Shown: one piece after another, positions 53,684 through 62,227 of the stretch
How positions within the stretch are numbered: the stretch's first letter is position 1
Layout: every line of letters starts with the position of its first letter
Assembly: GCF_030269605.1 (NCBI RefSeq)
Contig: NZ_BSTQ01000020.1
Coordinates: 143,350-207,349 of the forward strand
Length of the DNA: 64,000 bases
Source: Lentzea sp. NBRC 105346
Lineage (GTDB): Bacteria; Actinomycetota; Actinomycetes; Mycobacteriales; Pseudonocardiaceae
Direction of reading: 5' to 3'
Translations under genes and position numbers: made by a program
The notes under the pieces: model-generated
Told to the model about the DNA's origin: nothing
The model's database searches: none
What the model saw: the letters and a program-made list of their open reading frames with translations, nothing else

Positions 53684-53854
53684 ATGATGAACCAGAACGT
53701 GTCGCGCCCCGAAACGGTGGACGAGCTGTTCAGTCACCCCGAAGAACACCACTCACTCGCAAAACCCGGTTCCCCCGACGAGCAGCTGTCCTGCGCGAAC
53801 CTGTTCCTCGAACCTGTGCAGGCACCGCGAAAGGACAGCCTGAACCACCGGTAA
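53684..53854 (+). CDS. Possible 56-aa protein between the HPF-like genes
   Basis: ATG at 53684 (or 53687) follows GAAGAAAG. The peptide MMNQNVSRPETVDELFSHPE continues with EHHSLAKPGSPDEQLSCANL to a stop at 53854. Acidic, soluble, one Cys, no family recognised. Its position between two paralogues suggests a shared transcript. The ~50 bases to the next ATG contain no terminator. Confidence 0.4.
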   Translation: MMNQNVSRPETVDELFSHPEEHHSLAKPGSPDEQLSCANLFLEPVQAPRKDSLNHR

Positions 53855-53904
53855 GTCATTGACCGGCAACAGCAGCGCACACTCCACAAAGGATTGGCAA
53901 GCGC

Positions 53905-54288
53905 ATGCCCGACACTCGTGAAGGCGCGGAAGCCGTCGCCCAGCGCCTACACCTCGCCACCGGATTTCTCTCATCCGAACGCGGCTGGGTCTCGGAACGC
54001 CTGGCCGCGCTCGGCCGGAGGTTGCGGTCATTCCGCAACGGCGAGGTCGATCTGGAAATCAGCCTGAAGGACCGTCAGGGCGCGAACCAGCGAGTCACCC
54101 TGGAATGCTGGATCAACTGCCGGCCTCGCCTGCACTTCGTCGCCACGTCCTCGTCGCGCGATCTGCCCGCGGCGCTGGGCGAGGTTCGCAACGAGCTGAT
54201 CCGGCAGGTCGACGAGGCCGAGACGCGCACTGATCCACGCAGCAACCGCACACTGAGGTTGGTGCCCGGACTACCCGACGGCGACTAG
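53905..54288 (+). CDS. HPF/RaiA-like ribosome hibernation protein, paralogue 2
   Basis: 127 residues, aligning with the gene at 53168 without gaps over almost the whole length (RLHLATGFLSSERGWVSERLAALGRRLRSFRNGEVDLEISLKDRQG, LHFVATSSSRDLPAALGEVRNELIRQV). The N-terminus (MPDTREGAEAV) and the final residues differ. Tandem duplication of a stress-type ribosome-binding protein could give products made under different conditions or acting on different ribosome states. ATG at 53905 with AAAGGA upstream. Confidence 0.75.
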   Translation: MPDTREGAEAVAQRLHLATGFLSSERGWVSERLAALGRRLRSFRNGEVDLEISLKDRQGANQRVTLECWINCRPRLHFVATSSSRDLPAALGEVRNELIRQVDEAETRTDPRSNRTLRLVPGLPDGD

Positions 54289-54386
54289 GACCACGTGGCC
54301 GGCACGGATGCTCAGACGGTTGACGTCCAGACGTGCTGAGCGGGGCGGCGCAGACACCCTGCGGCCGGCTGTGCCTTCAAGCCTCG

Positions 54387-54760
54387 TCACCGCCAGGCCG
54401 GGGCGCAGTCCTCCTCCGCGTGGACGACCATCGACTCCAGCCGCGGACCGCCGAACGTGGTGGCCATCGCGACATCGGCGGCGTCTCTGCCGCGGCCGAT
54501 GACCACACGACCCTTGCGGGGCGCGTTGTTACGCGGGTCGAACGTCCACCAGCGGTCACCCAGCCAGACTTCCATCCACGCCGCGAAGTCCATCGGTGCC
54601 CCGTCCGGCGACACGCCAGATCGGGCAGGTAGCCGAAGACGTACCGGGCGGGGATGTTGAGGCGCGCGGCAGAAGGAGATCGCCAGGTGTGCGAAGTCTC
54701 GGCAGACCCCGATGCCGGTGGCGTTGACGTCCGCGGCGGTGGACAGCGCGGTGGACTGCG
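54387..54760 (-). pseudogene. Truncated, frameshifted transglutaminase-like gene
   Basis: The 3' half of a bacterial transglutaminase-like protease gene: GVCRDFAHLAISFCRA, then (in another frame) LNIPARYVFGYLPDL, then back in frame PDGAPMDFAAWMEVWLGDRWWTFDPRN and KGRVVIGRGRDAADVAMATTFG. A one-base insertion near 54652 and a one-base deletion near 54613 shift 13-15 codons out of frame. The N-terminal ~150 residues are missing; homology stops at about 54760 where a copy of the HPF-like gene tail begins. Catalytic Cys, His and Asp contexts are otherwise present. Confidence 0.75.
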
Positions 54761-54762
54761 GC

Positions 54763-54802
54763 CCGTCCCCGCACCGCTCGAACTCGGCCAGAGGCGTGCT
54801 GG
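54763..54802 (+). pseudogene. Remnant of a third HPF-like gene 3' end
   Basis: The bases read LRPVPAPLELG in one plus-strand frame, closely matching the LRSVPTPPELG end of the first HPF-like protein (53515-53551), with most nucleotides identical. It abuts the broken transglutaminase gene and marks a recombination junction. Confidence 0.5.
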
Positions 54803-54875
54803 CGCGTGGTGCGGCTGTGTGCGGAGTAGCGTTGGAATCATCGATGGACCTGCAGGCGTAGAAGAACACCCCGCG

Positions 54876-55541
54876 ATGGGTTCTGCTCGGGTCAGCGGGA
54901 GGATCCTGGCGGGCGCCGCCGTGATGTCGGCCGTTCTCGTGCTGCTCGCGGCAGTCCTGGCGATAGTGCTCGGTGTCTCAGAGGCCGGCGGGGCGCTGCT
55001 GGGTGTTCTCGGGTGGCTGGTCGCATTGGCGGCGCGACTGCCGGTGCTCGGCTCCGCTCGCAGGCTTCGAGATCCTGAACGCAGCCGCGCGATCCTCGCG
55101 GCAACCTCAGCGGTCACGGACGAAGGCGTCCGGCTCGCGCTCGTGCTGGTCGTCGTCAGTGGATCCGCTTCCGCGCTCTGGGCGGGCTTTGGTTGGGCGC
55201 TGGCAGAACTCGTTTTCGTCGTCGCCACGCGGCTGGCGCAGTTCAGGTGGCCCATCGGACGCGAAGCGGCGGAACAGCTGAGGTCGCAGGGTGGGTTCAT
55301 CAGCACCCATCCCGCACATAGTGGTGTCCGTGGCATCACGGCGACCTCGTTCCACCTCGGCGCCACGCTGCTGCTGGCCGCAGGACTGTGGTGGGTGTTG
55401 GTCACCGCTTCCGCACACGCCGCGGTGAACCTGGTGTGCGCCCGATGGGCTCGCCGGCGACTGGTATCAGTCGAACTCTTCAGCGCGGTGGTGAGCGCGG
55501 CCTTGTTGGCCGCCGGACTGGCAGCTGCTGACTTGCCCTGA
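54876..55541 (+). CDS. Multi-pass membrane protein of unknown function
   Basis: 221 residues with six or seven hydrophobic segments (ILAGAAVMSAVLVLLAAVLAIVLGV, ALLGVLGWLVALAARLPVLG, LALVLVVVSGSASALWAGFGWALAELVFVVATRL, ATLLLAAGLWWVLVTASAHAAVNLV, LFSAVVSAALLAAGLAAADL). A conserved-looking polar run HPAHSGVRGITATSFHLGA lies between. No family recognised. The ATG at 54876 has a weak ribosome site; frames upstream are continuous but contain the HPF-like remnant. Confidence 0.75.
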   Translation: MGSARVSGRILAGAAVMSAVLVLLAAVLAIVLGVSEAGGALLGVLGWLVALAARLPVLGSARRLRDPERSRAILAATSAVTDEGVRLALVLVVVSGSASALWAGFGWALAELVFVVATRLAQFRWPIGREAAEQLRSQGGFISTHPAHSGVRGITATSFHLGATLLLAAGLWWVLVTASAHAAVNLVCARWARRRLVSVELFSAVVSAALLAAGLAAADLP

Positions 55542-55571
55542 ATGTGCGAGAACGCACAACTGCCTCGCGAG

Positions 55572-55600
55572 ACAGTTCCTTTGAGGCAAAGAAGAACTGT
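55572..55600. promoter_or_regulatory. Compound inverted repeat upstream of the second desaturase
   Basis: ACAGTTCCTTTG and CAAAG..GAACTGT form nested arms (7 bp outer, 5 bp inner) around AGG. It could be an attenuator/terminator of the membrane protein gene or an operator. Confidence 0.4.
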
Positions 55601-55629
55601 TCACCTCCAGGAAACCCGCGCAACCGGTA

Positions 55630-55645
55630 CCTACGGTTACGTAGG
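55630..55645. promoter_or_regulatory. TetR-like palindrome upstream of the second desaturase
   Basis: CCTACG-GTTA-CGTAGG, followed by a further CGTAGG half-site, 75 bases before the desaturase ATG. The word resembles TetR-type operators of lipid-metabolism genes. No TetR gene is adjacent. Confidence 0.45.
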
Positions 55646-55719
55646 CGTAGGTTGAAGGCGTCCAGGCCTGTGTGCCGGCAGCGGTCGGCGCGGTCGAGAT
55701 CGACCCGTAGGAGCAGCGC

Positions 55720-56799
55720 ATGACGACGACCGAGCGGCTGACCGAGTGCGACATCGACGAGTTCGGCCTTGAGCTGGACCGGATCCGTGACGAGGTGATA
55801 GCCGCCCGAGGTGAGGACGACGCGCGGTACATCCGGCGGGTGATCGCCGTTCAGAGGGGCTTGGAGGCAGGCGGGCGGGCACTGCTGTTCGTGTCGATCC
55901 TGCCGCCGGCCTGGCTCGCGGGCACAGCGGTGCTGGCCACCGCCAAGATCCTCGAGAACATGGAAATCGGCCACAACGTGTTGCACGGTCAGTGGGACTG
56001 GATGTGCGACCCCAAGATCCACTCCACCACCTGGGAGTGGGACTTCGCGACCCCGGCGAAGGCGTGGCAGCACTCGCACAACTTCGTGCATCACACCTAC
56101 ACCAACGTGCTCGGCAAGGATCGCGACATCGGCTACAGCGCGCTGCGCATCCACCCGGAGCAGCCGTGGCATCCCGTCTACCTCGCGCAGCCGTTCTACA
56201 ACGTGGCGCTCGCGATGCTCTTCGAGTGGGGTATCACGATCTACGACGTCGAGCTCGAACGGGCCTGGCGGGGCGAGAAGAGCTGGCGCGAGGCGCTGAC
56301 CCAGTTGCGCGGTGTCCTCGGCAAGGCCGGCCGTCAGGTGATCAAGGACTACGTCGCGTTCCCGCTGCTGTCGGGCCCGTCGTTCCTGCCGACGTTGCTC
56401 GCGAACCTGACGGCGAACACGATCCGCAACGTGTGGACGCACATGATCATCTTCTGCGGTCACTTCCCTGATGGCACAGTGGTTTTCACCGAGGACCAGC
56501 TCGACGGCGAGAGCCGCGGCGAGTGGTACCTGCGTCAGCTGGCGGGGTCGGCGAACATCGACGGCGGCGCGTTGTTCCACCTCATGACCGGCAACCTCAG
56601 TCACCAGATCGAGCATCACCTGTTCCCGGACCTGCCGAGCAACCGGTACGCCGAGATCGCGCCGCGGGTGCGCGCGCTCTGCGAACGCTTCGGCCTGCCG
56701 TACACCACCGGGCCGCTGCTACGGCAGACCGCCAGCGTGTGGAAGCGCGTGCTGAGGCTGGCTTTCCCCGGTCAGGGCGGCGATCAGGCCACGCAGTGA
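55720..56799 (+). CDS. Membrane fatty-acid desaturase, second copy
   Basis: 359 residues with His boxes HNVLHG, HNFVHHTY and HQIEHH and several hydrophobic helices. It differs strongly from the desaturase at 50049 and has an N-terminal helical extension (CDIDEFGLELDRIRDEVIAARGEDDARYIRRVI). The HNFVHHTYTNVLGKDRDIGY segment is typical of actinobacterial stearoyl/linoleoyl-type enzymes. ATG at 55720 after GGAGCAGCGC. A palindrome at 55630 may control it. The last 81 bases overlap the convergent GH130 remnant. Confidence 0.93.
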   Translation: MTTTERLTECDIDEFGLELDRIRDEVIAARGEDDARYIRRVIAVQRGLEAGGRALLFVSILPPAWLAGTAVLATAKILENMEIGHNVLHGQWDWMCDPKIHSTTWEWDFATPAKAWQHSHNFVHHTYTNVLGKDRDIGYSALRIHPEQPWHPVYLAQPFYNVALAMLFEWGITIYDVELERAWRGEKSWREALTQLRGVLGKAGRQVIKDYVAFPLLSGPSFLPTLLANLTANTIRNVWTHMIIFCGHFPDGTVVFTEDQLDGESRGEWYLRQLAGSANIDGGALFHLMTGNLSHQIEHHLFPDLPSNRYAEIAPRVRALCERFGLPYTTGPLLRQTASVWKRVLRLAFPGQGGDQATQ

Positions 56800-57045
56800 C
56801 GTGGTCGCCAGGCCGATCGAGGCGTCGCTCGCGCCGTAGGGGATCACCAGCGTGTCGTCGTGCAGCAGGACGCCGCAGGAGTAGACGACGTTGGGCACGT
56901 AGCCGTCGCGTTCGGTGGCGGTGGGCAGCAGCAGCGGTTCGGGCAGGGTCGCCAGCACCGCCCCCGCAAGACCGGGACTGGCGGACCCGAGCAGTTCGAG
57001 GAGTTCTGCGGCAGCAGCCCGGCCGTCAACGGAACCCACGTCCAC
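56719..57045 (-). pseudogene. C-terminal fragment of a GH130 glycosidase/phosphorylase gene
   Basis: The 108-codon frame has LPEPLLLPTATERDGYVPNVVYSCGVLLHDDTLVIPYGASDASIGLATTSLRGLIAAL, the C-terminal end of the GH130 beta-mannosidase/phosphorylase family, which normally has 300 or more residues. The N-terminal two thirds with catalytic residues are absent. Probably a dead remnant, overlapping the desaturase end. Confidence 0.6.
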
Positions 57046-57129
57046 TTCCAGGCTGGTCGAACCGCCTGTATTGGCTTCCCTAAGCCTGGCGGGAGCAGTA
57101 CAGCGACTTCGTCGAGGCCGTCATCGGGC

Positions 57130-59133
57130 TCAATGGCCAGTCCTCCTACTGAACCGCGACCACCACGCGCCGAGCTCGGCCCTCGTGCTCAGGCCGAGCT
57201 TGGTGCGGACGTTGTCCACATGGGACTCGACCGTGCGTTCGGTGATCCGCAGGCGGGCCGCGATCTGCTTGCTGGAACGGCCTTCCGCCACGAACCGCAC
57301 CACGTCGCGTTCGCGCGGCGTCAGCGGGCCGAGGGGAACGGCCAACGCGTAGGCCACGACCTCGTCCTCGGTCAACGGCGCCGCGAAAGAGCTGGGAACC
57401 TGAGCGAGAGCTTCGCGGACGCGTTGGTCCCACGGATCCACCGCACGCGGCGGCATTCCCCAGTCGAGCCGCAGTCTCGCGGTCGCCGCACCCAGCCGGG
57501 CGGCCCGTCCGCAGTCACCCCGAAGGGCGGCGACCACGGCCAGGCCCTCCACCGAGTGGATCTTGCGGGCCAGGTGGGACGTCTCGAACCGCAGGGCGTC
57601 CAGGAAGTACGACTCCGCCGCGGAAAGGTCGCCCGACTCCAGGGCGAGGGTGCCCGCGCTGTGCAGTGCTCCGACTCGCAGCCAGGGTTCGCGCGCCGAC
57701 AGACACGCGGGCAGGCACTCCTCCAGACAAGCGGAGGCCTCATCCAGGTCACCGGCGTGCAGGGCGATGTAGGCGAGGTTGTGCAGGCACACGGCCAGGT
57801 CGAACGGACGGCCGAACCGGCGGGCGAGCGACAGCGCTGAGCGGGCGTTGACGGCGGCGGCCGGCGCGTCACCTGCGGCGAGGAGCGCACCGGCCAGGCG
57901 GCTGGTCGAGCGGATCAGCGCGACGCCCGAGTCGAGTGAACAAGCCGAAGTCGCCAGCGATACCGCGCGCGGGCCGTCGCCGACGTCGGTGGCGAGTACG
58001 GCGGCCTGGGCCAGGACCGTACTGCGGTGCGGGCCGTCCACGTCGAGCAACGGGTCGAGCAGCGCACGACCGAGAGTGAACTGGCCGCGTTCGCGCCAGC
58101 AGGCCGCCAACGCGGCGGCCAGCAGCGGCGTAAAAGAGGGATCCCAGTGTAGAGCCGCCAGCAGGTTGTCGCGTTCGGCGTCCAACGGGGCCAGCACATC
58201 CAGCGTCGGGAACGCCTGGGAGGCATAAGTGGAAGCCAGGGAGGCCAACCAGGCGACGACTTGATCACGGGTGGCGGAAAGTTCACCACGAGCGACCAGT
58301 TGCTCGTGCGCGAACAGACGGATCGACTCCAGCTGCCGGAACCGGCTGCCGGAAGCGACCACCAGGGACTTGGCCGCCAGGCTGTCGACCAGGTCGGCCG
58401 ACCCGAGCACGACGTCCGCGCCGAAACCGCCGGGCAGCACGGAAAGGCGGCGGAACAAGGCCTGTTCGGCCGGGTCCAGCAGGTCGTAGCTCCAGCCGAT
58501 CGTGCTGCGCAGATCTCGATGCCTGGGCTCGCCGCGTTCGTTCACGAGCAGGGTGAAGCGGTCCTGCAGACGCTCCAGGATCTCGCTGATCCCCAGGAAG
58601 CCCGCGCGCGTCGCCGCCAGTTCGATGGACAACGGGTGACAGTCCAGCTCCGTGCAGATCCGCGACACCGCCGGGCTGAACGGGACCGCGCCACCAGCGC
58701 GTTCGACGAACAGTCGGGCGGCGTCGGGCACTGGTAGCGGGCCGAGCCGCAGCAGGGCCTCACCCGGCACGTCCAGGGCCTCGCGGCTCGTGGCGAGCAC
58801 GGTGAGATCGGCGCACCGGGTCAGCAGAGCCACGACGAAGGGCGCGACAAAGTCCACCAAGTGCTCACAGTTGTCGAGCACCAGCAACGCCTTCCGGCCG
58901 CGCAACGCGACCTCGACGGCCTCCGAAGGGCAACCGATCACCGCTGCGACCGTGGACGGCAGCAGGCCGGGATCGGTCAACGGCGCGAGGTCGACCCAGT
59001 AGGAGTCCGAGGCGAACTCGCGCGCCAACCGCGTCTTGCCCGCACCGCCGGGGCCGTGCAAGGTGACCAGCCTGGACGTCCGGCACAGCTCCGCCAGCCT
59101 CGCCAGCTCCGCACCTCGCCCCACCAGCGTCAT
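57130..59133 (-). CDS. NB-ARC/LuxR-family transcriptional regulator (shorter paralogue)
   Basis: 667 residues. Walker A HGPGGAGKTRL and Walker B ALLVLDNCEHL of an NB-ARC-type ATPase open the protein, followed by ATSREALDVPGE, a winged helix (LRSTIGWSYDLLDPAEQALFRRLSVLPGGF), tetratricopeptide repeats (residues ~300-560) and a C-terminal LuxR HTH (LTPRERDVVRFVAEGRSSKQIAARLRITERTVESHVDNVRTKLG). Such regulators use nucleotide binding and partner sensing to gate transcription. Its ATG overlaps the stop of the upstream paralogue by ATGA. Lacks the N-terminal zinc finger of that paralogue. Confidence 0.93.
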   Translation of the reverse strand: MTLVGRGAELARLAELCRTSRLVTLHGPGGAGKTRLAREFASDSYWVDLAPLTDPGLLPSTVAAVIGCPSEAVEVALRGRKALLVLDNCEHLVDFVAPFVVALLTRCADLTVLATSREALDVPGEALLRLGPLPVPDAARLFVERAGGAVPFSPAVSRICTELDCHPLSIELAATRAGFLGISEILERLQDRFTLLVNERGEPRHRDLRSTIGWSYDLLDPAEQALFRRLSVLPGGFGADVVLGSADLVDSLAAKSLVVASGSRFRQLESIRLFAHEQLVARGELSATRDQVVAWLASLASTYASQAFPTLDVLAPLDAERDNLLAALHWDPSFTPLLAAALAACWRERGQFTLGRALLDPLLDVDGPHRSTVLAQAAVLATDVGDGPRAVSLATSACSLDSGVALIRSTSRLAGALLAAGDAPAAAVNARSALSLARRFGRPFDLAVCLHNLAYIALHAGDLDEASACLEECLPACLSAREPWLRVGALHSAGTLALESGDLSAAESYFLDALRFETSHLARKIHSVEGLAVVAALRGDCGRAARLGAATARLRLDWGMPPRAVDPWDQRVREALAQVPSSFAAPLTEDEVVAYALAVPLGPLTPRERDVVRFVAEGRSSKQIAARLRITERTVESHVDNVRTKLGLSTRAELGAWWSRFSRRTGH

Positions 59134-61451
59134 GGCAGATGCGCGGCGGTCCAGGCCGCGAGCTGGGCACGGGTGCGCAGCCGCAGGCGTTTCCTCATGT
59201 CACGCAAGCAGGTCTCCAACGAACGCTCGCTCATTCGCAGCCGAGCCGCGATCTGCCGGTTGCTGTGTCCCAGCGCGACCAGTCGTGCCACCGCGATCTC
59301 GCGTTCGGACAGCTCCGTCGGCCCGGCGACCATGGCGTCGGTGATCGCGAACTCGACGGCACCATGCCGTGCGATCTCCGCGCCATCCAGCTCTGCCTGA
59401 CGAAAGGCGGCGGGCGACAAGCCCGAACGGGCCAGCGCGAGCGTCGCCGCGCGTTGGCGGTCGCCGGTCGCCTCGCGGCCGAGCTTGCGGTCGTGCCGGG
59501 CCGACTCGGCGACGGCATCCAACCTGACCGCGCGCACGAACCGGCGTTGCCTCGCGGCCACGGCGGCCAGGCCTTCCAGCGACTCGATCGCGGTGACCGG
59601 GAGCGCGTCCGCGCGGCCGTCGCGCGGGTATCGCTCCAGTGCTTCGCGGAAGTGCTTGTCCGCCAACGACACCTCGTCGCGCGCCAGCGCCAGCGCGCCG
59701 GCCGAGTGCAGCCACTCCGGCGGCACCGGGTGCGGGGAGTGTTCGCGGTACAACGGCAGGCACTGCTCCATCAGCGCGGCGGCCTCGTCCGCGTGCCCGC
59801 ACTGCAGCAGCTGATAGGCCTGGTTGTGCAGGCACACCGCGCGGTCGAGCGGGTTCGTGAGCGACGGCGCCAGCGCGAGCGCCCGTCGGGCCGTGATGAA
59901 CGCCTGATCGCGCGCACCGACCGCCAGCTGGGCGTTTCCCAATGCGCTCAACGCCTTCACCAGGCGGACCGGGTGGCCGCCCGATTCGAGTTCGACGGCC
60001 TCGGCGGCCAGTGACGCCGCGTGGGCGTGGTCGCCCGCGGAGATGACGAGGTTCGCCGCGGTGACGAGCGCCGTGGAGCGGTCCGGGTGGTCGGGGCCTG
60101 CCGCGTCCAGTGCGGCCAGCATCATCGCCGAACCGTCGGAGACGTAACCGTGCTGCCGCCAGCACCGGCCCAGCGCCGTGGCCAGCGCCAGATGCCGGTC
60201 GTCACCGCGCAACGCGGCCCATTCCACCACCGCGGCCAGGTTGTCCCGTTCCGCGTCGAGCGGAGCCAGTTCCTCGTAGCAGTGCAGCATGCCGTCGCCG
60301 ACGAGCGGCCGCGCCAGACCGAGCAAGTAGGCCGCCAGCCGGTCGTAGGTCTCGTCCTCCTCGACCGCGGCGCGCAGCTTGTCCAACCCGTACAGGCGGA
60401 TCGACTCCAGCTGGCGGAACCGCGGTCCGGGCACGACCAGCGACCTGGATTCCAGCCCCGACAACACGTCCAGCACATCGTCCACATCGGACACCGCCGC
60501 AGCGGTCGCCATGCTGAACCCGCCGACGAGCACGGACAGCCGGCGCAGCACCGCCTGCTCGTCCGGCTCGAGGAGGTCGTAGCTCCACTCGATGGTGGTG
60601 CGCAGGTCGCGGTGCCTGCGGGCGGCGGTGCGCGGCCCGGACGTGAGCAGCCCGAACCGGTCGGCCAGTCGCGAGCGGATCTCCGCGACTCCGAACAACC
60701 GGATCCGCCGGGCGGCCAGCTCGATCGCGAGCGGCATGCCGTCGAGCTCGGCGCAGATGGCCGCGACGTCCGCGAAGTTGTCGTTGGTGAGCTCGAAGTC
60801 CGGCGAGCTGGCGGTGGCGCGTTCGACGAACAACTGGACCGCGTCCTCGACCGGCAGCTCGCCGATACGCACGACGACCTCGCCCGGTATCTCCAGCGAC
60901 TCGCGGGTGGTGGCCACGACCCGCAACGAAGGGCACCGGCGCAGCAAGGCCGTGACGACCTGCGCGGCCGAAACGACGAGGTGCTCGCAGTTGTCGAGCA
61001 CGAGCAGGCAAGGGTCGCGGGACAACGCCTCCGCGACCGTGTCGAGCACCGGACGGCCGATCTCCTCGACGATCCCGAGCGCGTCCGCGACGGTCCGGGC
61101 GACGAGCGCGGGGGTCGTCACGGGCGCGAGCTCGACGAAGTGCGCGGGCGTGCGCAACCGCGTGGCGAGCTCGACGGACAACCGCGTCTTGCCCGCTCCC
61201 CCAGGACCGAGCAGCGTGACGAGCCGGTACCGGCCGAGCAGCGACTCCAGCTCGGCGAGGTCACGTTCCCGGCCGACGAACGCGTCCAGGGCCGCGGGCA
61301 GGGACGGAACGGCAATCGGCGCAACGGGTTCCGCCCGGCGGCGGTATGCGCGCTGGCGACACGTGGCGGAGCAGTACCTGGCGGGTCTTCCGGTGCGGTG
61401 TCCGGTCAGCGCGGCACCGCAGACCTCACACCGCTCCCCCGAAGCGGACAT
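59130..61451 (-). CDS. NB-ARC/LuxR-family regulator with N-terminal zinc-finger
   Basis: 773 residues. Residues 1-45 have a zinc-binding segment CEVCGAALTGHRTGRPARYCSATCRQRAYRRR not present in the downstream paralogue. Then Walker A LGPGGAGKTRL, Walker B CLLVLDNCEHL, winged helix (TIEWSYDLLEPDEQAVLRRLSVLVGGF), TPR repeats, and a C-terminal LuxR HTH (ELSEREIAVARLVALGHSNRQIAARLRMSERSLETCLRDMRKRL). I chose the ATG at 61451 after GAGGAGCGGGGG; a TTG at 61481 is less likely. Overlaps the next gene by four bases and lies 109 bases downstream of the ECF sigma gene, so the three may form an operon. Confidence 0.93.
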   Translation of the reverse strand: MSASGERCEVCGAALTGHRTGRPARYCSATCRQRAYRRRAEPVAPIAVPSLPAALDAFVGRERDLAELESLLGRYRLVTLLGPGGAGKTRLSVELATRLRTPAHFVELAPVTTPALVARTVADALGIVEEIGRPVLDTVAEALSRDPCLLVLDNCEHLVVSAAQVVTALLRRCPSLRVVATTRESLEIPGEVVVRIGELPVEDAVQLFVERATASSPDFELTNDNFADVAAICAELDGMPLAIELAARRIRLFGVAEIRSRLADRFGLLTSGPRTAARRHRDLRTTIEWSYDLLEPDEQAVLRRLSVLVGGFSMATAAAVSDVDDVLDVLSGLESRSLVVPGPRFRQLESIRLYGLDKLRAAVEEDETYDRLAAYLLGLARPLVGDGMLHCYEELAPLDAERDNLAAVVEWAALRGDDRHLALATALGRCWRQHGYVSDGSAMMLAALDAAGPDHPDRSTALVTAANLVISAGDHAHAASLAAEAVELESGGHPVRLVKALSALGNAQLAVGARDQAFITARRALALAPSLTNPLDRAVCLHNQAYQLLQCGHADEAAALMEQCLPLYREHSPHPVPPEWLHSAGALALARDEVSLADKHFREALERYPRDGRADALPVTAIESLEGLAAVAARQRRFVRAVRLDAVAESARHDRKLGREATGDRQRAATLALARSGLSPAAFRQAELDGAEIARHGAVEFAITDAMVAGPTELSEREIAVARLVALGHSNRQIAARLRMSERSLETCLRDMRKRLRLRTRAQLAAWTAAHLP

Positions 61452-61560
61452 CGACCCCCGCTCCTCGTGACCGGTCGACAACGAGCGTTCCTCATGTCAT
61501 ACCGGCCCGCGAGGCATCGGGGCAATACCACGTGACCGAGCGGTAATGTGCGACGACTGT

Positions 61561-62076
61561 CTACATAGGACTTGTCAGCCCCCGGTCGGCCAGCGCGGAC
61601 CGCATGGCACGCAGCGCGTAGTACTTGCGGGACTTCACCGTTCCTGCCGGAACGCCCAGCGCACCGGCCGCGTCGGCGACGCTCGCACCCCGGAAGTACA
61701 GCTCCGCGATGACCTCGCGATGATCAGTGGAAAGGCCCGAGAACACGTCCGAAACGACCATCGCGGCCATCGTCCGCTCGGACGAGTCGGACACCCGCAC
61801 CGCCCAGTCCGGCACGTCTCCCCCGACCTCGACGGGCCGGTTGAGCCGCTTGCGGTGCCGGTCGATGACCTGCCGTCTGGCGACCTTGAGCAGCCAGCGC
61901 CGGAACGTCGGCCCGGACACGTCGAGGCCGCTCGCGTTCTGCCACGCCCGCACGGCGGTCTCCTGGACGATATCGGCGGCGGCGTGCCGGTCACCCTCCA
62001 GCAGCTTGGTGACGTACCGCTCGAGCGCGCGGCCGTGGTTGTCGTAGATCGTCCGCATCAGTTCGTTCGTCGTCAT
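61561..62076 (-). CDS. ECF-type RNA polymerase sigma factor
   Basis: 171 residues: region 2 (MRTIYDNHGRALERYVTKLLEGDRHAAADIVQETAVRAWQN, with the DIVQET core and FRRWLLKVARRQVIDRHRKR) and region 4 (DVFSGLSTDHREVIAELYFRGASVADAAGALGVPAGTVKSRKYYALRAMRSAL). No anti-sigma factor gene is beside it; downstream genes on the same strand are the two NB-ARC/LuxR regulators. I used the ATG at 62076 so that region 2 starts correctly. Confidence 0.94.
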   Translation of the reverse strand: MTTNELMRTIYDNHGRALERYVTKLLEGDRHAAADIVQETAVRAWQNASGLDVSGPTFRRWLLKVARRQVIDRHRKRLNRPVEVGGDVPDWAVRVSDSSERTMAAMVVSDVFSGLSTDHREVIAELYFRGASVADAAGALGVPAGTVKSRKYYALRAMRSALADRGLTSPM

Positions 62077-62227
62077 GCCTTCAGCCTGGGCAAACAGCCC
62101 GCGCGAGACATCGGGGGAATCCGGCGCGAGTTGCGTGACACGCGGCGTGACGAAACCTCGAACGATCTTCGAGCCGCAGGCTCCGGGTCCGTGTACTCTG
62201 GTCCATATATCCGGAAGCGAGTAACCC

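Noticed and set aside
57060..57129. Short plus-strand segment reading WREQYSDFVEAVIGLNGQSSY before a stop
   Set aside because: Looks protein-like but has no start or family and partly overlaps the regulator end; too short to support.
59139..61535. Long plus-strand frames across the regulator genes
   Set aside because: Antisense to the NB-ARC/LuxR genes, which have intact Walker and HTH motifs.
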